21,703 bases of DNA from Candidatus Dojkabacteria bacterium (lineage in GTDB: Bacteria; Patescibacteria; Dojkabacteria; SC72): the NCBI GenBank assembly GCA_023229785.1, contig JALNYV010000029.1, positions 1 to 21,703 of the forward strand, written 5' to 3'. A program made the position numbers and the translations under genes. The notes under the pieces were generated by a model that had not been told where the DNA came from, ran no database searches, and saw only the letters and a program-made list of their open reading frames with translations. Position 1 is the stretch's first letter; each line of letters starts with the position of its first letter. Below, piece after piece: positions 18,241 through 21,703 of the stretch.

Positions 18241-18914
18241 AGATATAGCCGACTTGCTAACAAGTAAGGCCTATTTTTATGATTGGGTACCATATTGTCG
18301 TAAGTGTATCTCAAAAGTTTATGAAGCCACTATAATAATATACAAAGATAAGATTGGGGGTAATCTTGTTTTGTTGAGTGGGGGTGAACAAACATATTTT
18401 AGGCTTAAAGATGTAACATTAGTTAAGCATAAAAAACCAAAAGTTACCCTTGGTTCTTTAATAGCCCACAAAAGTGGTACTTTTAATGTGCCCATTCTTT
18501 CTTTGAAAGATTTAATTGGTAGAACAGTTTACCAAAGTGACATGGGGTACCCTTCTTATAGGGATGGGTGCGCACCAATAGAAAGAAAAATTGCAGCAAT
18601 TTCCTTAACTTTTTCTCCCATTAAAAATTCTGAAAAATGGAAAGTAAAAGTTGATTGTGCTTTTTATAGTAAAGATGGTGAAAACTACCAAATCCATTGG
18701 ATGGGGAAATGTCACGCATCCTATAAAAAGTGTGCTAATTACTTGCTAAAGGAAAGGATAAAACAACTTGACAAACAGATTAAAACCAATATGGTTGCAC
18801 TCAAAAAAGCTGCTAAAGAAAAAGAAAGGTGTATAAGACGAAAATAGGGCAATTCTTGATTATGCAGAAGTAATAAAAGCAAAAATTTGTGCTAAGGAAA
18901 GAGGTGTAGTATAA
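18221..18914 (+). pseudogene. Unrecognised about 232-aa protein, apparently frameshifted near its end
   Basis: ATG 18221 follows AAGGAAG. The frame reads to TAG 18845-18847 (208 aa): N-terminal alpha/beta (YFYDWVPYCRKCISKVYEATII), a central SLKDLIGRTVYQSDMGYPSYRDG segment, and a Lys-rich coil ending KEKERCIRRK. In the +1 frame from 18837 the coil continues as DENRAILDYAEVIKAKICAKERGVV to TAA 18912-18914. Dropping one A from ATAAGA (18833-18838) joins them into one continuous helix filling the gap before the next gene. Possible causes: indel, sequencing error or +1 frameshifting at AGA. If translation stops at 18847 the protein is only slightly shortened and may still work. Family unknown. Confidence 0.65.
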
Positions 18915-18917
18915 ATA

Positions 18918-19238
18918 GTGTCACAAGAAAAATTAGGTAGAATAGCTACAACAATTGAAGTAGTTGATGGTAAAACGAGAGTTGTTTATCACAGAACTCC
19001 TGTTGTAGTATTTGGTTATACAGATATTACTCTTAATAGTGGCGGGTACAGAACGGCCACCACGAAAAAAAGGATGAACCAAGCATCACGAATGTTTGAT
19101 TTAAGATTTTTAGTCTTCCAAAAGAATTTTAATTGGTATGTAAAAACAGAAGGAGGAGATGTATTTAAATTTGAAGATGGAATAACTTGGCAAAGACAAA
19201 CATCAAACGGTTATAATATAAACATTAAAACACTTTAA
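18918..19238 (+). CDS. Widespread phage hypothetical protein, 106 aa
   Basis: GTG 18918 is the only suitable start, with AAAGAGGTG 11 bases upstream. The central block TPVVVFGYTDITLNSGGYRTATTKKRMNQASRMFDLRFLVFQKNFNWYVKT (quoted in pieces: ITLNSGG.RTATTK.RMNQAS, then VFQK.F.WYV) is a signature found in very many tailed phages, followed by FEDGITW. It is a small beta-rich protein of unknown function, usually in accessory or early clusters as here. Confidence 0.8.
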   Translation: MSQEKLGRIATTIEVVDGKTRVVYHRTPVVVFGYTDITLNSGGYRTATTKKRMNQASRMFDLRFLVFQKNFNWYVKTEGGDVFKFEDGITWQRQTSNGYNINIKTL

Positions 19239-19250
19239 AGGAGAATTAAA

Positions 19251-19628
19251 ATGGGTGAAAAAAACGTTACCCCCGAATCGATGGTGGTTAATGGGACTAA
19301 GTATGTCCCTGAAACATTGGCACAGAAAGCTGCTCAGGTTGATGGGTTGGACTATGTAATAGTCCGCTCGATTGGAGCAGGTGTATTTGCAGGATGGTTG
19401 GAGTCCAAAATTGGGACAGAAGCGGTTCTGCGTAATGCTCGACGGTTTTGGAAATGGTCGGGTGCAAGGGAACTTTGTGAACTTGCAAGAGATGGGGTTA
19501 AAAATCCCGGTGATTGCAGGTTTTCAGTAGTTGTGACTAAAGTTCTGGTTGAAGGGGTGTGTGAAATACAGTACCCCACAGAAAAAGCTAAGAAAACTAT
19601 CGATTCCGTAAAGGAATGGGTGGTTTAA
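19251..19628 (+). CDS. DUF6948-like phage protein, 125 aa
   Basis: ATG 19251 follows AAAGGAG. The pattern LDYVIVRSIGAGVFAGWLESKIGTEAVLRNARRFWKWSGA, then ARDGVKNPGDCRFSVVV and IIQ/EIQYPTEKAKKTIDSVKEW matches a family I associate with DUF6948: 'YVIVR....GV.AG......G..V.L..ARR.W.W.GA..L..LA..G'. Function unknown; common in phages and prophages. It is more GC-rich than its neighbours. A strong hairpin follows 25 bases after the stop. Confidence 0.78.
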   Translation: MGEKNVTPESMVVNGTKYVPETLAQKAAQVDGLDYVIVRSIGAGVFAGWLESKIGTEAVLRNARRFWKWSGARELCELARDGVKNPGDCRFSVVVTKVLVEGVCEIQYPTEKAKKTIDSVKEWVV

Positions 19629-19653
19629 AAGTAACCAATGGATTGACAAGCCA

Positions 19654-19687
19654 ATACAAAGGGGTGGTGTTGTCCATCCCTTTGTAT
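19654..19687 (+). terminator. 14-bp stem-loop after the 19251 gene
   Basis: ATACAAAGGG and CCCTTTGTAT pair perfectly and the stem continues inward through a G-U pair and TGG/CCA, giving 14 bp and a 6-nt loop (19668-19673). It is followed by ACTATTAATT rather than a T-tract. It separates the preceding gene from the Gly-X gene and could end transcription or stabilise the 3' end; the arms resemble those of 14820-14847. Confidence 0.65.
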
Positions 19688-19736
19688 ACTATTAATTCCT
19701 GAAATAAAGAAAGTATAATTTTGTAAGGAATAAATT

Positions 19737-19910
19737 ATGGGTGAAATTAATTATGGGGATGGGTGTGGGTATGGGGATGGGTATGGGAGTGGGAATGGGT
19801 TTGGGTATGGGTATGGGAATGGGCTTGGGTATGGGAATGGGAGTGGGGATGGGAGTGGGAATGGGAGTGGGTATGGGTATGGGTGTGGGGATGGAAACGG
19901 AGAAGAGTAA
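19737..19910 (+). CDS. Gly-X dipeptide-repeat protein, 57 aa
   Basis: ATG 19737 follows AAGGA; the frame is chosen because this N-terminus (MGEINYG) matches that of a second copy at 21621 (MSEINYG). After it come 23 units of Gly-X with X = Tyr (7), Asp, Ser, Asn (4 each), Cys (2), Phe and Leu, then DGNGEE-type end and TAA. Every repeat is GGG NNT: Gly codon fixed, X codon always ending in T. The stop comes just 3 nt before the next gene's ATG. Such Gly/Tyr-rich low-complexity chains tend to be disordered and can be adhesive or phase-separating; no function is known here. Other frames over the array are also open because the repeat lacks stops. Confidence 0.72.
   Translation: MGEINYGDGCGYGDGYGSGNGFGYGYGNGLGYGNGSGDGSGNGSGYGYGCGDGNGEE
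19755..19892 (+). repeat. (GGGNNT)23 hexamer array, G-quadruplex-prone
   Basis: Twenty-three uninterrupted GGGNNT units with variation only in the two N positions. On this strand and in the mRNA, G-runs of three or more recur every six bases, satisfying the standard G3-N1-7 quadruplex rule many times over. A second array of the same type starts at 21639 and runs off the window end. Confidence 0.9.
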
Positions 19911-19913
19911 GAT

Positions 19914-21284
19914 ATGGAGATGAATATAAAAGATAAGATAGTAACAGTCTATAATACGTTTTGTGATAACTATGAGGACGTTGTTCCATACGAACATTTT
20001 TTTAAATATTTAATACCAGAAAAGAAAGAAATAATTGATAACATTAAAAGTTTGTTGTTTTCCTTAACGGTAGATGAAAACCTACTTTCATATAGTAAAT
20101 GCTTTCCGGGAAAAATTATTATCTCTATCCCTACTACTACTATTATTGATTCTTTTGGTCAAAAAGTAATGGGTAAAAAACAAGTAACAACCACCTTTGG
20201 TAGGTATATTCGCAAGTATAAGAAAATAGATGAAAAAGCTATTCCATCACACATTTTAACTGCTATCTCAAATCATGTTATAGCAACTGCAGTTGACACT
20301 GAGAAGATAATTAGTCTTGTTCAGGGAGATGAGATTGAAAATTTGTATAAGGAACATTTTGCATATAGCAGTTGTATGTCTGGGGATAGTGCAAGATATA
20401 CAAGATTGTATGCGAATAATCCAGATAAAGTTTCACTCCTTTGTTTGAGATTTGGGGATATAACAGGAAGGGCTTTGGTATGGGAGACTGAAGAAAAGGT
20501 TACTGTTGTGGATAGAATATATCCCAACAGTGGGGTGCATATAGATATGATAAGGGAATTTGCTCAAAGTCGAGGGTGGAAAATGAGGAGCCATAATGGA
20601 AGCCCGGATAATTATGGTAGCGACAAAAATATAGATGGTAAAACTTATTATGTAAAGTTGAAGAATAATACTGACTATTTTCCATATTCTGATACATTTA
20701 GATACCTAACCTCTGAATATCCATATATTATCCTTACAAATGATAGAGGTGGTCCAGATGTTATTGGGGAATTATCTCATGTGGATGGAACATATCATAC
20801 TTATGAGGAAGATTATCGTTGTAATTGTTGTGGTAATAGGGTTTGTGAGGATGACATTTGCTATAGTGAGGATGGGGATGCTTATTGTCAGTGTTGTTTT
20901 GACAAGTGTTATAGCATTTGTGATAGGTGTAATCGCACAATATATACATATGACACACCTTTAAACGAAATAAGAGGATGCAAGCATGAATATGTATGTG
21001 ACTATTGTGCTGAAAAACTACAAGTGAGGGAATGTGAACATTGTGGCGAAAAATGGGAAGAAGATAATTTAGTGATGGCAGAGGATATAAATGGTGACGA
21101 ATATTATTATTGTGTAGACTGTTACACTGATGTTTGTCAAGTATGTGCTCAACACTCCCCCCAACATACACCTACAATATTTGATGGGAGAGAAATAAGA
21201 ATTTGTCCTGATTGTCTTTTAGTTAAAAAAGTTAAAAACTCAAAAGATGCAATTGGGCAAGAATTATGCACTATGAAACCTTAA
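19914..21284 (+). CDS. Large phage protein with C-terminal multi-zinc-ribbon region
   Basis: 456 aa, the largest protein in the window. ATG 19914 lies after GGAGAAGAG. Residues about 150-265 hold a conserved phage core: YSSCMSG (151-157), [33 protein letters not shown] and [30 protein letters not shown]. Residues 302-434 hold many CxxC pairs (C303/C305-C306, C311, C325/C327-C328, C336/C339, C362/C365, C374/C377, C400/C403, C408/C411, C431/C434), likely four or more zinc ribbons. The core resembles a widespread unannotated phage family; the ribbons suggest nucleic-acid or protein binding. It is flanked on both sides by Gly-X genes. Confidence 0.85.
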   Translation: MEMNIKDKIVTVYNTFCDNYEDVVPYEHFFKYLIPEKKEIIDNIKSLLFSLTVDENLLSYSKCFPGKIIISIPTTTIIDSFGQKVMGKKQVTTTFGRYIRKYKKIDEKAIPSHILTAISNHVIATAVDTEKIISLVQGDEIENLYKEHFAYSSCMSGDSARYTRLYANNPDKVSLLCLRFGDITGRALVWETEEKVTVVDRIYPNSGVHIDMIREFAQSRGWKMRSHNGSPDNYGSDKNIDGKTYYVKLKNNTDYFPYSDTFRYLTSEYPYIILTNDRGGPDVIGELSHVDGTYHTYEEDYRCNCCGNRVCEDDICYSEDGDAYCQCCFDKCYSICDRCNRTIYTYDTPLNEIRGCKHEYVCDYCAEKLQVRECEHCGEKWEEDNLVMAEDINGDEYYYCVDCYTDVCQVCAQHSPQHTPTIFDGREIRICPDCLLVKKVKNSKDAIGQELCTMKP

Positions 21285-21298
21285 AGAGAAAGAATAGT

Positions 21299-21616
21299 AT
21301 GATAATTAAAAATGAGAATGAGACCACTACAGATAAATTTGTAGTTTTTAATTCAAATGGGAGACACCAATATATTATTTTTGAGGTATGTCCCAATGAT
21401 TCTCAGCAGTCATTTTCCTTTGTTGGAAAAGCATTAAGCAATTCCTCTAAGGATATTATATATACTGATAGTGTTATATATGCTACTCTTTTCTGTGACT
21501 TTCTCAATTCTAACTCAGAATATTTATGTAAGATAATGAGGTTGTATGATAGTAGAGAAATAAATGAAAAGCAAGCAATTGAAATGTTGAGGGAAATTTT
21601 TAATAAAGGAAGATAA
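21299..21616 (+). CDS. 105-aa protein, possible distant repeated-module member
   Basis: ATG 21299 is preferred; the longer frame to 21266 overlaps the preceding gene out of its frame. Residues include DKFVVFNSNGRHQYIIFEV and then IIYTDSVIYATLFCDFLNSNSEY, which echo the left-arm module (hydrophobic strand, then DA..IC.ALN-type helix), though GYF is missing. The tail (SREINEKQAIEMLREIFN) is a helical segment like short phage regulators. If related, it would be the only module copy on this strand. Low-confidence relation, good confidence in the gene. Confidence 0.7.
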   Translation: MIIKNENETTTDKFVVFNSNGRHQYIIFEVCPNDSQQSFSFVGKALSNSSKDIIYTDSVIYATLFCDFLNSNSEYLCKIMRLYDSREINEKQAIEMLREIFNKGR

Positions 21617-21620
21617 GAAA

Positions 21621-21703
21621 ATGAGTGAAATTAATTATGGGTATGGGAATGGGGGTGGGGATGGGTTTGGGTTTGGGTATGGGTATGGGTGTGGGGGTGG
21701 GGA
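21621..21703 (+). CDS. Second Gly-X dipeptide-repeat protein (partial)
   Basis: ATG 21621 follows AAAGGAAG and begins MSEINYG like the first copy, then Gly-X units with X = Tyr, Asn, Gly, Asp, Phe, Phe, Tyr, Tyr, Cys, Gly before the window ends. Again every unit is GGG NNT. The full length and end are outside. Two paralogues about 1.9 kb apart with different X order show the array changes between copies while the N-terminus is kept. Confidence 0.75.
   Translation, partial: MSEINYGYGNGGGDGFGFGYGYGCGGG

Noticed and set aside
19692..19997. Minus-strand ORF rich in Ile-Pro/Thr-Pro repeats, and plus-strand Met-Gly-Val-Gly frame
   Set aside because: The GGGNNT array has no stops in several frames. 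Only the GGG-NNT frame has a ribosome site and a conserved start shared with the second copy.
19737..21703. CRISPR-like or VNTR array interpretation of the G-rich repeats
   Set aside because: There are no 20-40 bp repeats with unique spacers; the unit is 6 bp and coding with a ribosome site and a conserved start.
1..21703. Recoded stop codons (alternative genetic code)
   Set aside because: TAA, TAG and TGA all end well-supported genes, and ATGA overlaps use TGA as stop many times, so the standard code fits; the two split genes need frame changes rather than stop reassignment.

Overview
The window looks like part of a tailed-phage (or phage-like) genome infecting a bacterium that uses Shine-Dalgarno signals. 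Evidence: dozens of tiny tightly packed ORFs, ATGA/TAATG overlaps, strong AAGGAG-type ribosome sites before most genes, a standard genetic code (TAA, TAG and TGA all end genes), AT-rich DNA, and several proteins of types common in phage accessory regions (DNA methylases, a Lar-like protein, a nucleoside deoxyribosyltransferase-like protein, many small zinc-ribbon proteins). No structural, packaging or replication gene is visible, so this is an accessory/early arm. Host identity cannot be read from it.

Layout. (1) 1-11519: about 27 genes, all on the minus strand, in one almost gap-free block read leftwards. From upstream to downstream it holds an unknown protein, a SpoU/TrmH-type RNA methylase, a group of small proteins sharing a repeated N-terminal module (MVKYxV ... 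GYF ... DA..IC.ALN), a nucleoside 2-deoxyribosyltransferase-like protein, a module-Lar fusion, an N6-adenine-type DNA methylase, a series of 1-3 TM micro-proteins, a C5-cytosine-methylase-like protein, an HTH protein, zinc-ribbon proteins and a DUF1737-type protein. (2) 11520-12706: about 1.2 kb of AT-rich, gene-free DNA between divergent arms, full of short inverted and direct repeats, ending in a clear sigma70-like promoter and a 5'-UTR stem-loop. (3) 12707-13369: a single unrecognised 220-aa gene with its own promoter, leader hairpin, less AT-rich codon use and perfect terminator stem, probably highly expressed. (4) 13404-13749: a second repeat-rich gene-free stretch. (5) 13750-21703: plus-strand accessory genes, most unrecognised; several belong to widespread phage families.

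Most notable: two Gly-X dipeptide-repeat proteins encoded by (GGG NNT)n arrays (19737 and 21621, the second running off the window) that are also dense G-quadruplex motifs; a module repeated at least six times in the left arm, once fused to a Lar-like zinc ribbon; two genes that read as split by single-nucleotide frameshifts (17008-17240 and 18221-18914); a 5'-truncated gene remnant (14877-15158); duplicated hairpin+RBS leaders (13696 and 13891); and several recurring operator-like motifs in and beside the divergent region.
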